Shown: positions 1 through 8,147, counted from the first letter of the stretch. The stretch: DNA of 64,000 nt from Pseudomonadota bacterium (GCA_963205115.1 CAUJHV010000034.1:62001-126000), one strand, 5' to 3'. Made by a program: numbers and translations. Notes: generated from the sequence alone by a model not told the origin.

Positions 1-634
1 GCCAGCCCAGGATCTGCAGCGACAGCGGACGTCCGCAGGTCTCGCGCAGCATCTGCAGATCGGCGAAGCTGGTCATCGTGCGCGAGATCGGCTGGATCAG
101 GTCGGCGCCGGCCGCTGCATACAGCCGGGCGCGCGCGAAGGCCTCTTCGCGGTCGGTGGCGTCGGTGCGCGCGACGATCAGGAAATCCGGGTCGCTGCGT
201 GCATCCACGGCCGCGCGGATCTTGCGCACGGCCTCTTCGCGCGGAAGGATGTCGATGCTGGTGGCCGCCGCCGGGCAGCGCTTGGGGATGACCTGGTCCT
301 CGAAGATGATGCCGGCCACGCCGGCACGCTCGAACTCGCGCACCGTGCGCATCACGTTGATGACGTTGCCGTAGCCGGTGTCGCCGTCGGCGATGACCGG
401 CTTTTTCACGGCCGCGGCCATGTGGCGCACGACGCCGAGGTTCTCGGTCATCGTGTAGAGCTCGACATCGGGCTGGCCGAGGTGCGAGGCCGACACGCCG
501 AAGCCGGTGGAGAACACGGCGTCGAATCCGGCCTTCTCGATCAGCAGGGCCGACAGCGCGTCGTACGCGCCGGCGGTCCAGATGGTGCGGCCGGCGCGCA
601 GGATCTCGCGCAGGGCCTGGGTGGGCTTGTTCAT
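1..634 (-). CDS. isocitrate lyase/PEP mutase-family lyase (3' end outside window)
   Basis: About 211 N-terminal residues are visible; the gene runs off the left edge (family members are usually about 280-300 aa). The fold family is recognisable from GDTGYGN (residues 84-90), which holds metal-binding Asp, and from EDQVIPKRC (112-120), which carries the catalytic Cys120 position of carbon-carbon lyases such as 2-methylisocitrate and dimethylmalate lyase. The usual signature K-K/R-C-G-H/R is changed: Gly-His after the Cys is Pro-Ala here. Family members make or break a C-C bond next to a carboxylate, typically releasing pyruvate, glyoxylate or oxaloacetate-derived products. It is the last visible gene of the operon that starts with the aconitase-like dehydratase at 7227, so it probably cleaves that enzyme's product. 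The exact substrate is not known. The start ATG at 634 has only a weak upstream GAAGG. Confidence 0.85.
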   Translation of the reverse strand, partial: MNKPTQALREILRAGRTIWTAGAYDALSALLIEKAGFDAVFSTGFGVSASHLGQPDVELYTMTENLGVVRHMAAAVKKPVIADGDTGYGNVINVMRTVREFERAGVAGIIFEDQVIPKRCPAAATSIDILPREEAVRKIRAAVDARSDPDFLIVARTDATDREEAFARARLYAAAGADLIQPISRTMTSFADLQMLRETCGRPLSLQILGW

Positions 635-654
635 GGGGATACCTTCGGGCTGAA

Positions 655-689
655 CCTGCCGGAATCCGCCTTTGGCGCGGCCCGGCAGG
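655..689 (-). other. intercistronic hairpin between receptor and lyase genes
   Basis: CCTGCCGG and CCGGCAGG form a perfect 8-bp inverted repeat around a 19-base centre that can itself pair (CCGCC with GGCG). It lies between the receptor stop and the lyase start in the same operon, with no T-run. I infer an mRNA-stabilising or partially terminating hairpin that could set the receptor above the lyase in expression. Confidence 0.45.
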
Positions 690-731
690 CTCTGGGGGAC
701 AACTGCTGCGCGGCGGTGGCGCAGCTGTGGT

Positions 732-1955
732 TCAGCGGCTGACCGGATCGATATAGCTGCCCAGCGACTGGAAGCGCCCGCCCTTGAGCTCCATCAGCGC
801 CACACCCGTCTGGCCGCGGCGGCTGTAGGGGCCGGCGGCCAGCGGCTGGAAGCTGATCTTCGGGCCGATCTTCTGGTCGAAGCCGCTGAGGCCTTCCATC
901 GCCGCATACAGCTTGGCGCGTGTGGGTTCGGGGCCCGAACGGCGCAGGGCCTCGCTGAAGACCGCGGCGGCGGAATAGCCCATCAGCGCCAGCGACGAGG
1001 CCTTGCTGCCGGGGTACTTCTTGCCGTAGTCGGCCACGAAGCTCTTGATGGCGGGGTTGTCGCCGTCGATGGCGTCGTAGTAGCTGGCCACGTACAGCTT
1101 CACGGCCTTGCCTTCGAGCAGCTCGACGAACTTCGGGTCGTTCAGGCCGCCGGCGCCGAAGACCGTGGGGTTCCAGCCCAGCTTCTCGGCGGCCTTGAAG
1201 AAGCTCGCCGCCTGCTGGCCCAGGCCGTAGAGGATGACCACGTCGGGGTTCGACTCCTTCAGGCGGAAGACCTGCGAGGTCAGGTCCGTGGCCAGGCGCT
1301 CGAAGGTCTGCACCTCCACCGGCTTCAGGCCGTGCGTGGCCATGCGCTTCTCGGCCACGTCCAGCGCCGGCTTGCCCCAGGAATCGTTCTGGTAGAGCAC
1401 GGCGATGCGCTTGGCGTTCAGCGTCTTGACGGCATGGTCGATGTAGGCCGCGGCCTCGGTGGACTGCGGCGAGGGCAGCGCGAAGATCAGGTCGCGCGCA
1501 GGCGTGGAGACCGCGTCGGAGATCGACAGCGCGCCCACCATCGGCACCTTCTTCTCGGCCAGGTATTCATAAGCCGCCAGCACGGTGGGTGTGCCCAGCA
1601 CGCCCACCAGCGCCATCGCGTTGTCGCGCTCCACCAGCAGCTTGGCGTTGGCCACGGTCTTGGCGGGCTTGAATTCGTCGTCGTAGGTGACGAGCTTGAT
1701 CTTGCGGCCGTTCACGCCGCCGGCGGCATTGACACCCTCGAAGTAGACCGTCATGCCCTCTTCGATCGCCTTGCCCATGTAGGCCAGCGAGCCCGACAGC
1801 GCCACCGAGGTGCCCACCACCACCTCACCGCGCGAGATGCCTTCGGCCTTGTTCTCGTACTGCGCCAGCGCGGGCGCGGACCAGCCGGCCACCGCCGCTG
1901 CGGCCAGGGCCAGCGCGCTGCGCCGGGTCGTGATCATCGTCTTCGAAATCGTCAT
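732..1955 (-). CDS. Liv-type ABC transporter periplasmic substrate-binding protein
   Basis: A 407-aa receptor of the leucine/isoleucine/valine-binding (type I periplasmic) family. It starts with a twin-Arg-containing export signal (TTRRSALAL, then a hydrophobic run ending SAPALAQ) and continues with the typical ligand-domain opening around VVVGTSVALSG. The family captures branched-chain amino acids, but also amides, urea and aromatic or short carboxylic acids, in the periplasm and delivers them to LivHM. I chose the ATG at 1955 over the upstream ATG at 1982 because AAGGAGA sits at ideal distance from it, and because the signal peptide then has normal length. It follows livF by 71 bases in the same direction. 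Since the operon also encodes an aconitase-like dehydratase and an ICL-like lyase, the ligand is more likely a small branched carboxylate than an amino acid; this is inference. Confidence 0.9.
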   Translation of the reverse strand: MTISKTMITTRRSALALAAAAVAGWSAPALAQYENKAEGISRGEVVVGTSVALSGSLAYMGKAIEEGMTVYFEGVNAAGGVNGRKIKLVTYDDEFKPAKTVANAKLLVERDNAMALVGVLGTPTVLAAYEYLAEKKVPMVGALSISDAVSTPARDLIFALPSPQSTEAAAYIDHAVKTLNAKRIAVLYQNDSWGKPALDVAEKRMATHGLKPVEVQTFERLATDLTSQVFRLKESNPDVVILYGLGQQAASFFKAAEKLGWNPTVFGAGGLNDPKFVELLEGKAVKLYVASYYDAIDGDNPAIKSFVADYGKKYPGSKASSLALMGYSAAAVFSEALRRSGPEPTRAKLYAAMEGLSGFDQKIGPKISFQPLAAGPYSRRGQTGVALMELKGGRFQSLGSYIDPVSR

Positions 1956-2026
1956 CTCAGTCTCCTTCGGTCGGTCGTTCAAAACTCGTTCGTCACGCTT
2001 TCATCGGCGGTGCCGTGTCGCGTCCC

Positions 2027-2740
2027 TCAGCCACCCAGATAGGCCTTGCGCAACTCGTCGTCGGCCTGCAGCTTGGCCGCCGTGCCCTGCAGCACCACGG
2101 CGCCGGTTTCCAGCACGTAGCCGCGGTCGGCCACGGCCAGCGCCACTTCGGCGTCCTGTTCCACCAGCAGGATGGCCATGTGTTCCTGCCGGCGGATCTC
2201 GGCCAGCTTCTCGAAGATGAACTCCTTGATCACGGGCGCCACGCCCATCGAGGGTTCGTCCAGCATCAGCAGGCGCGGCCGCGACATCAGCGCACGCGCG
2301 ATGGCCAGCATCTGCTGCTCGCCGCCGGACAGCGTGCCGGCGCGCTGTTTCAGCCGCTCGCCCAGCCGCGGAAAATAGGCCACCGCGCGCTCGATGCCGG
2401 CCTTCGCATCGGTCGCCGGGCGCGTGAAGCCGCCCATCACCAGGTTGTCGTGCACCGTCAGCGAGGTGAACACCATCCGGCCCTGCGGCACGTGCACGAC
2501 GCCCGCGCGCACGATGGCCTCGGGCGGCAGCGCATGCATCGCCTGCCCATCGAAGGCGATGCGCCCTTGGTGTGCCGGCAGCAGCCCGGAGATGACACGC
2601 AGCAGCGTGGTCTTGCCCGCGCCGTTGGCGCCCAGCACGCAGACGATCTCGCCAGTCGCCACCTCGAGCGACACGCCGTGCAGGGCCTGCACTTCGCCAT
2701 AGCGTGCAGAGACGGCATCGACCTGCAGCAGCGCGGTCAC
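2027..2740 (-). CDS. livF: branched-chain ABC transporter ATP-binding protein LivF
   Basis: A 237-aa ABC ATPase. Visible motifs are Walker A GANGAGKT (37-44), signature LSGGEQQ (137-143), Walker B LLMLDEP (157-163) and, where many ABC proteins carry the H-loop His, the Gln of LVEQD, as is usual for LivF. It powers the LivHM permease together with LivG at the inner face of the membrane. The start is a GTG at 2740 that overlaps the TGA of livG in a GTGA junction, so the two are translationally coupled. Length matches the family (about 235 aa). Confidence 0.93.
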   Translation of the reverse strand: MTALLQVDAVSARYGEVQALHGVSLEVATGEIVCVLGANGAGKTTLLRVISGLLPAHQGRIAFDGQAMHALPPEAIVRAGVVHVPQGRMVFTSLTVHDNLVMGGFTRPATDAKAGIERAVAYFPRLGERLKQRAGTLSGGEQQMLAIARALMSRPRLLMLDEPSMGVAPVIKEFIFEKLAEIRRQEHMAILLVEQDAEVALAVADRGYVLETGAVVLQGTAAKLQADDELRKAYLGG

Positions 2741-3543
2741 AGCGCAGCTCCTGCGGTGTCGCGTTGGGCATGGCGGCGCCCGCCGCCCAGGTAGGCGCGC
2801 ACGACGTCCTCGTTGTCCTCGATCTGTGCCGGCGTGCCCTCGGCCAGCTTGGCGCCGGCATGCATCACGGTCACGCGGTCGGAGATGCCCATGACCAGCG
2901 ACATGTTGTGCTCGATCAGCAGCAGCGTGGCCTGCAGGCGCTCGCGCAGCGACAGCAGCATCTCGCCGAGCCGGCCGATCTCGCGGTTGTTCATGCCCGC
3001 GGCGGGTTCGTCCAGCAGCAGCAGCGTGGGTTCCAACGCGATCGCACGGGCCAGCTCGACCAGCTTCTGCGTGCCGTAGGGCAGGTCACGCACACGGGCG
3101 TGGCGCTGTGCGGACAGGCCCACGGATTCGATGATGGCCTCGGCGCGCTCGCGGTGCTCGGCATCCTCGGCGCGCTTGCGCGGCAGGTTCAGCAGCACCT
3201 CCAGCAGCGTGGCGCGCTGGAAGCGGTGCCGCGCGATGCGCACGTTGTCCAGCACACTCAGGTCGCCGAAGAGCTCCAGGTTCTGAAAGGTGCGCGCAAT
3301 ACCCAGCGCCGCCACGCCGTGGTCCGGCAGCCCCGTGAGTTCCTGGCCCTGGTAGCGGATCGAGCCGGCGTCCGCGGCATAGAAGCGGCTGATGCAGTTC
3401 AGCACCGTCGTCTTGCCTGCGCCGTTGGGGCCGATCAACGCGTGCACCTGGCCGGGCGCCACCGAGAAGCTCAGCTCGTGCACGGCGCGCACGCCGCCGA
3501 AGGCGATCGACAGGTTTTCGATCTGCAACGCGGCGGCCGTCAT
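2737..3543 (-). CDS. livG: branched-chain ABC transporter ATP-binding protein LivG
   Basis: A 268-aa ABC ATPase with Walker A GPNGAGKT (38-45), LivG-style signature LPYGTQK, Walker B LLLLDEP and H-loop LIEHN. It ends with the C-terminal extension typical of LivG (GTPAQI followed by AYLGG). The reading frame is open further upstream, but the ATG at 3543 overlaps the livM stop as ATGA and gives the family's normal N-terminus, so the upstream extension is antisense-type noise inside livM. It pairs with LivF to energise import. Confidence 0.93.
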   Translation of the reverse strand: MTAAALQIENLSIAFGGVRAVHELSFSVAPGQVHALIGPNGAGKTTVLNCISRFYAADAGSIRYQGQELTGLPDHGVAALGIARTFQNLELFGDLSVLDNVRIARHRFQRATLLEVLLNLPRKRAEDAEHRERAEAIIESVGLSAQRHARVRDLPYGTQKLVELARAIALEPTLLLLDEPAAGMNNREIGRLGEMLLSLRERLQATLLLIEHNMSLVMGISDRVTVMHAGAKLAEGTPAQIEDNEDVVRAYLGGGRRHAQRDTAGAAL

Positions 3544-4478
3544 TTCGCGCCTCTGGCCGCACGGCGGCGGAACAGGCTGACCAGCCCGTCGGGCATGAAG
3601 ATCAGCGACAGGATCAGCGCCACGCCATAGAGCGAACGCTGCACGTTGCTCAGGCCGATGTAGGTCAGCAGCTGCGGCGCGCCGGCCACGAAGACGGCAC
3701 CCAGCACCGAGCCCCAGACCGAGCCCAGGCCGCCGATGATGACCATCGAGACGAAGCTGATCGACACCATGATGTCGAAGACCGAGGGGTCGACAAAACG
3801 CACCAGCGGCGCAAACAGCGCACCCGCCAGCCCGGTGTAGAACGCGCACAGGCTGAAGGCCACGAGCTTCAGGCGCACGGCGTGGATGCCCAGCGCACGC
3901 GCCGCCGTCTCGCTGCCCTTGAGCGCCAGGAAGCCACGGCCATAGCGGCTGTCGGACAGGTTGTGCGCCATCCACAGGCACACCGCCAGCACCGCGCCGA
4001 CGAAGAGGTAGTAGCCACGCTCGCCCAGCAGCATGCCGAACAGGCGCGGCGCGGGGCCGGACATGCCGGATTCGCCGCCGGTGAAATCGCCGCCCTGCTT
4101 GGCGAGTTCGGCAAAGACCATCACGAAGCCCAGCGTGGCGATGGCCAGGAAGGCTTCCTCCAGGCGCAGCACGGGCAGCGCCAGCAACAGGCCGATGGCC
4201 GCCGCGATGCAGGCCGCCGCCAGCATCGCCACCGGCATCGGCAGACCGAGCTTGGACACCAGGATGGCCGAGCCGTAGGCACCGATGCCGAAGAAGGTGG
4301 CCCCGGCCAGCGAGATCAGGTTGGTGTAGCCCGTCAGGATGTTGGTGCCGAAGGACGCCAGCACGTAGATCAGCACCAGGCAGGCGATGTAGAGCACGTA
4401 GCCGCCGGGCACCAGCGGCAGCAGGAAGGCCGCCAGCACAGCGGCCGCCAGCCAGCGGGAATCGCTCAGGGTGCGCAC
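3540..4478 (-). CDS. livM: branched-chain ABC transporter permease LivM
   Basis: A 312-aa integral membrane protein with repeated hydrophobic helices. It carries the LivM hallmark region GYTNLISLAGATFFGIGAY near residue 50 and the EAA-like loop GSETAARALGIH preceding late helices. LivM and LivH form the heterodimeric channel. The GTG start at 4478 lies two bases after the livH stop, with AAGAAGG inside the livH 3' end serving as ribosome binding site; the longer open frame upstream overlaps livH completely and was rejected. Confidence 0.92.
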   Translation of the reverse strand: MRTLSDSRWLAAAVLAAFLLPLVPGGYVLYIACLVLIYVLASFGTNILTGYTNLISLAGATFFGIGAYGSAILVSKLGLPMPVAMLAAACIAAAIGLLLALPVLRLEEAFLAIATLGFVMVFAELAKQGGDFTGGESGMSGPAPRLFGMLLGERGYYLFVGAVLAVCLWMAHNLSDSRYGRGFLALKGSETAARALGIHAVRLKLVAFSLCAFYTGLAGALFAPLVRFVDPSVFDIMVSISFVSMVIIGGLGSVWGSVLGAVFVAGAPQLLTYIGLSNVQRSLYGVALILSLIFMPDGLVSLFRRRAARGAK

Positions 4479-4480
4479 CG

Positions 4481-5344
4481 TCAGACCTTCTTGGTGTGGC
4501 GCCGGGCCAGCAGGCCGTGCGGGCGCACGATGAGGATCGCCAGCATCACGAGGAAGGGCATCACTTCCTTCCAGGCCGACGACACGTAGGCGCCCGTGAG
4601 GTTGGCGGTGATGCCGATGACGATGCCGCCGATCAGCGAGCCCGGCAGGCTGAAGATGCCGCCCAGCACGGCGGCGGCGAAGGCGTAGTGCAGCACGTGC
4701 TGCATCATCGTGAAGTGCAGGAAGGTCACTGGCGCGATCAGCAGCCCGGCCACCGCGCCGATCAGGTGCGACAGCCCCCAGGCCAGCGCATAGATTCGGC
4801 GGTTGGGGATGCCCATCAGCTGCGCAGCCACCGGGTTCTCCATGCAGGCCTGCATCGCGATGCCCAGCCGCGTGAAGCGGAAGAAGGCAAACAGCGCGCC
4901 GGCCAGCACCGCCGCCACGCCGACGATGCCCAGGTCGGCCGCCGAGATGGCCACGCCGCCGATGTCGATGGGCTTCTGCGAGAACAGGCCCGGAAACTCG
5001 TGCGGGTCCTTGCCCCAGACCCACACGGCCACATCGCCGAACAGCAGGAACAGCCCCAGCGTGGCGATGCCGCTGACCAGCAGCGGCTTGCCCACGAAGC
5101 GCCGGATGATCAGCCGCTCGATCAGCATGCCGAAGGCCGTGCCGGCCACCAGCGTGAGGATCACCACCAGCCAGTAGGGCACGCCCCACTTCAGCAGCGA
5201 AAACGCCACGAAGGTCGACAGCATGATGCTTTCGCCCTGGGCGAAATTGAGAACACCCGTGGCCTTGAAGATGAGCACGATGCCCAGCGCGACCAGGCCG
5301 TAGATCGCACCCAGCGCGATGCCGCTGACGATCATCTGTCCCAT
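4481..5344 (-). CDS. livH: branched-chain ABC transporter permease LivH
   Basis: A 287-aa permease with the canonical opening MGQMIVSGIALGAIYGLVAL and the LivH signature GVLNFAQGE (about residues 30-38), followed by several further membrane helices and a basic C-terminus. It forms the other half of the translocation pore with LivM. It begins 27 bases after the small dehydratase subunit ends, so transport and catabolism share one transcript. Confidence 0.93.
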   Translation of the reverse strand: MGQMIVSGIALGAIYGLVALGIVLIFKATGVLNFAQGESIMLSTFVAFSLLKWGVPYWLVVILTLVAGTAFGMLIERLIIRRFVGKPLLVSGIATLGLFLLFGDVAVWVWGKDPHEFPGLFSQKPIDIGGVAISAADLGIVGVAAVLAGALFAFFRFTRLGIAMQACMENPVAAQLMGIPNRRIYALAWGLSHLIGAVAGLLIAPVTFLHFTMMQHVLHYAFAAAVLGGIFSLPGSLIGGIVIGITANLTGAYVSSAWKEVMPFLVMLAILIVRPHGLLARRHTKKV

Positions 5345-5371
5345 GGTGCCGGGTTCCTTCGCCTCAGCTTC

Positions 5372-5893
5372 TCAGGCCGCCGGGGCCTGCGCGGCGCGGG
5401 CCTTGAGGTAACCGACCAGGCCGCCGTATTCCAGCATCTGGCGGTCGGCGCGTGCCAGCGGGGCGCATTCGATGACACGGCCGCTGCGCAGGTTGCCCAC
5501 GTGGCAGGCGCTGAAGTCGACGCTCAGTTCGTCCCAGCGCTCGACCTCCTGCAGGATGCCGGGCGCGGCCACCAGCGGGAAGCCCATGCTGATCTCGCCG
5601 CGCCAGAAGCCCGGCGCAAACGACTCGGCGATGACGCCGCGGATGCCCAGGTGGCGCAGCGCGCGCATCGGCGGGTAGTGCGGGTGCCCGTAGCCAAAGT
5701 TGCGCCCGCCCACGATCAGGTCGCCCGGGCGCACGTGGCTGGCGAAATCCGGGTCCTGTTCGGCCATGGCCAGGCGGGCGAGTTCGTCGATGTCGGTGAC
5801 CTTGATGTTCTTCACGCCGATGATCTGGTCGACGTCGAAGTCGTCCGCGGAGAAGATCCAGGCCGCGCGCCCGCGCAGGTTTTCCAGTGCCAT
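5372..5893 (-). CDS. aconitase-superfamily dehydratase small (swivel) subunit, LeuD-like
   Basis: A 173-aa swivel subunit related to 3-isopropylmalate dehydratase LeuD. It partners the LeuC-like subunit encoded 59 bases upstream to form a heterodimeric hydro-lyase acting on 2- or 3-hydroxy dicarboxylates. The N-terminal strand-helix region and the flexible loop preceding NFGYG (65-69) are recognisable. However, the canonical Gly-Ser-Ser-Arg-Glu-His that supplies catalytic Ser and substrate-binding Arg is replaced by G-H-P-H-Y-P (69-74). The downstream part, ending in the region around GVIAESFAP, is typical. No leucine-biosynthesis genes flank it; a Liv transporter, an ICL-like lyase and an IclR regulator do, so a catabolic role on a branched dicarboxylate (methylmalate- or dimethylmalate-like) is more likely than leucine synthesis. 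The ATG at 5893 has only a weak GGGCGG upstream. Confidence 0.85.
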   Translation of the reverse strand: MALENLRGRAAWIFSADDFDVDQIIGVKNIKVTDIDELARLAMAEQDPDFASHVRPGDLIVGGRNFGYGHPHYPPMRALRHLGIRGVIAESFAPGFWRGEISMGFPLVAAPGILQEVERWDELSVDFSACHVGNLRSGRVIECAPLARADRQMLEYGGLVGYLKARAAQAPAA

Positions 5894-5952
5894 GTCAGTG
5901 CCGCCCGGCCGTCTGTTGACGCTTCGAACCGCGTGAACGTGGAAGATCCATG

Positions 5953-7227
5953 TCAGCGCCCTCCGGAAGCCGCGAGATAGGGCCGCGGATCCGCGATGCG
6001 CCCTTCGACGGCCGAGGCGGCCACCACCGCCGCGTTGCAGATGAAGATCTCCGAATCCGGGCTGCCCATGCGCCCGGGCACGTTGAGCGTGCCGGTGGAC
6101 ACCGCGCGCTGGCCGGCCGTCATGGTGGCGATGCGCCCGAAGCAGTAGTCGCACGAGGGCGAACTGACAAACGCACCGGCGTCCGAAAAGACCTGGATCA
6201 ACCCTTCGGCCGCTGCCTGCGACATCAGCGCCTGCGAGGTGGGCACGACGTGCAGCGAAAAGCCCGGCGCCACCTGGCGCCCGCGCAGCACATCGGCCGC
6301 GGCACGCAGGTCTTCCATGCGGCCGCTGGCGCAGGAGCCCAGGTAGCCGGCGTGCACCTCGGTGCCGACGTAATCCTTCAGGTCGCGCGTGCCGGCCGGG
6401 CTGGGCGGCACGACGACCACCGGCTCCAGCCCGCTGACGTCCACGTCGACCACACGCTCGTAGACCGCGTCGGCATCGCTGCACACGGGCTCCAGCGCGA
6501 TGCGCGAGCGGCCTTGTGTCCAGGCCAGGGCCTTGGCGTCGGGGTTGACGATGGCGGTGGTCGCGCCCAGGAACATGGCCTGGCCGCAGATCGTCTGGCG
6601 GCCTTCGATGCTCATGGCGTCGATCACCGGGCCGCCCAGCTCCAGCACCTTGAAGGCGCAGGCCGACGGGCCCATCACGCGCACCAGGTGGTGGAAGACG
6701 TCGCGCGCCATCACGCCGGGCTGCAGGCTGCCATGCACGTTGACGCGCACCGTGGCGGGCACCTTGATCGAGACGGTGTCGTTGACGAAGGCTTCCAGCA
6801 GGTTGCGGCGCAGGCCGATGGCCAGCGTGCCCAGTGCGCCGAGCTGGCTGACGTGCCCGTCGAAATGCACCGCGAAGGCGCCCGGCGTGGCGTAGCCCAG
6901 CTCTGCCGATACCTGGTGGCCGATCCCCTTGCGCTCGTACACCGGCACCTGCTGGGCCGAGCCCCACTGCCGCGTCTGGATGTGCAGCTCTTCTTCCTTG
7001 GGTGTCGCGGTGGGCACCATGTGGTCGATGAACAGCGCAAAGCGCTGCGGCTCGCGCAGCTGCTGGATGCCGAAGTCCTCGCGCATCTGCTTGAAGATGA
7101 CATCGGTGTAGCCGGGGAAGTCGTAGGCGATCACGAAATCCGGCTTGGCGAGGATCTCGTCGCCCGCACGCACCGAGGGCCGGCCGGCCACCCGCGCCAG
7201 CACCTTCTCGGCAATCGTGAATCCCAT
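5953..7227 (-). CDS. aconitase-superfamily dehydratase large subunit, LeuC-like
   Basis: A 424-aa [4Fe-4S] hydro-lyase subunit. The three cluster ligands are in place: Cys299 in YLGSCASGR and Cys359/Cys362 in PSCDYCFG. Family motifs DHMVPT (69-74) and GIGHQV (101-106) are present, while the usual G-D-S-H-T is altered to FDGHV (122-126), keeping the His. Length is that of LeuC and dimethylmalate-dehydratase-type large subunits (about 420-430 aa). The ATG at 7227 has AAGGGAG at 7 bases; the upstream ATG at 7254 lacks a site. It is the first gene of the eight-gene operon and is divergent from the IclR gene, 122 bases apart. Reversible dehydration of a hydroxy-dicarboxylate is the expected reaction; the substrate is unknown. 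Confidence 0.87.
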   Translation of the reverse strand: MGFTIAEKVLARVAGRPSVRAGDEILAKPDFVIAYDFPGYTDVIFKQMREDFGIQQLREPQRFALFIDHMVPTATPKEEELHIQTRQWGSAQQVPVYERKGIGHQVSAELGYATPGAFAVHFDGHVSQLGALGTLAIGLRRNLLEAFVNDTVSIKVPATVRVNVHGSLQPGVMARDVFHHLVRVMGPSACAFKVLELGGPVIDAMSIEGRQTICGQAMFLGATTAIVNPDAKALAWTQGRSRIALEPVCSDADAVYERVVDVDVSGLEPVVVVPPSPAGTRDLKDYVGTEVHAGYLGSCASGRMEDLRAAADVLRGRQVAPGFSLHVVPTSQALMSQAAAEGLIQVFSDAGAFVSSPSCDYCFGRIATMTAGQRAVSTGTLNVPGRMGSPDSEIFICNAAVVAASAVEGRIADPRPYLAASGGR

Positions 7228-7244
7228 GGGCCGCTCCCTTGTCT

Positions 7245-7261
7245 CATCCACCATATGAATG
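7245..7261. promoter_or_regulatory. candidate IclR operator element, copy 1
   Basis: CATCCAC-N4-TGAATG just upstream of the LeuC-like gene. The same arrangement recurs exactly 98 bases away at 7343-7359, next to the iclR start. The shared 13 of 17 bases in a divergent intergenic region suggest a regulator-binding element, but no footprint-type consensus is available to me. Confidence 0.25.
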
Positions 7262-7342
7262 CCTCCAGACGCGCCATGGACGGCATTTCGCTTGGAGTTT
7301 GGGATTCACCACCCGAGAATGCAAGCGGGAAATCACAGGTGG

Positions 7343-7359
7343 CATCCACATGGTGAATG
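7343..7359. promoter_or_regulatory. candidate IclR operator element, copy 2
   Basis: Second copy of CATCCAC-N4-TGAATG, overlapping the proposed iclR start codon at 7350. An inverted relative, GATTCACCAC at 7303-7312, lies between the two copies. If functional this position would permit autorepression. Confidence 0.25.
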
Positions 7360-8147
7360 GATCAATGCGCTCCGTGGCCACGGAAGGCGGCGGCACCCAG
7401 GCCATCGAGCGGGCCCTGCTGGTGCTGCGCGTGCTGGCCTCCAACGGCCGGCGCGGCATGCGCGTGGCCGACATCGCGGCGGCGTCCGCCTTGCCGCAGT
7501 CCACGGTCTCGCGCATGCTGGGCACGCTGGTGCGCGAGGGTGTCGTCGAACGCGACGCGCGGCTGCGGCGCTACTTTGTCGGCCACGTCGTGCACGAACT
7601 TGCCCTGGTCGCCCGGCTGAGCTACGAACTGCCGCAGGCCTGCCAGCCCGCGATGCGCGATCTCGCTCAGCTCAGCGAGGACACGGTCTACCTCAGCGAA
7701 CGCAGCGGCACCGACGCGGTGTGCACCGCTCGCGAGGAAGGCCATTACCCGATCAAGGCCCTGCCGCTGCACGTGGGCATCCGCCGGCCGCTGGGCGTGG
7801 GCGCGGGCGGCCTGGCCATCCTGGCCGCGATGGAAAACGCGCAGGCGCGCGAGGTCATGCAGGCCTGCGCCGCGCGCTACCCGGCCTACGGCGGCGTGGA
7901 CCTGGGCTTTCTCGAATCCGCCATCGCACGCGCCCGCCAGGACGGCTGGGCCACCATCGCCGACAAGGCCACGGCCGGCATGTCCGCCATCGCCGTGGCC
8001 GTGCGCGGCCGCTCCGGCGAGCCGGTGGGCGCCATATCGATCGCAGCCATCTCCTCGCGCATGACCACACAGCGCTGCGCGCAGCTGGGCCGCGCGCTGG
8101 CAGGGCACTGCGCACGCGTCTCGGCCGCGTTGCAGACCGGCCCGTGA
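7350..8147 (+). CDS. IclR-family transcriptional regulator
   Basis: A 265-aa regulator with an N-terminal winged helix-turn-helix (about residues 15-75, including ADIAAASALPQSTVSRML as recognition region) and a C-terminal IclR effector domain (about 85-260, with the typical region around GHYPIKALPLHVG and ending near ISSRM). IclR proteins sense small organic or aromatic acids and repress or activate adjacent catabolic operons. It is divergent from the LeuC-like/Liv/lyase operon and almost certainly controls it. The ATG at 7350 follows AGGTGG at good distance; the longer open frame upstream would run through the intergenic promoter and was rejected. Confidence 0.92.
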   Translation: MVNGSMRSVATEGGGTQAIERALLVLRVLASNGRRGMRVADIAAASALPQSTVSRMLGTLVREGVVERDARLRRYFVGHVVHELALVARLSYELPQACQPAMRDLAQLSEDTVYLSERSGTDAVCTAREEGHYPIKALPLHVGIRRPLGVGAGGLAILAAMENAQAREVMQACAARYPAYGGVDLGFLESAIARARQDGWATIADKATAGMSAIAVAVRGRSGEPVGAISIAAISSRMTTQRCAQLGRALAGHCARVSAALQTGP

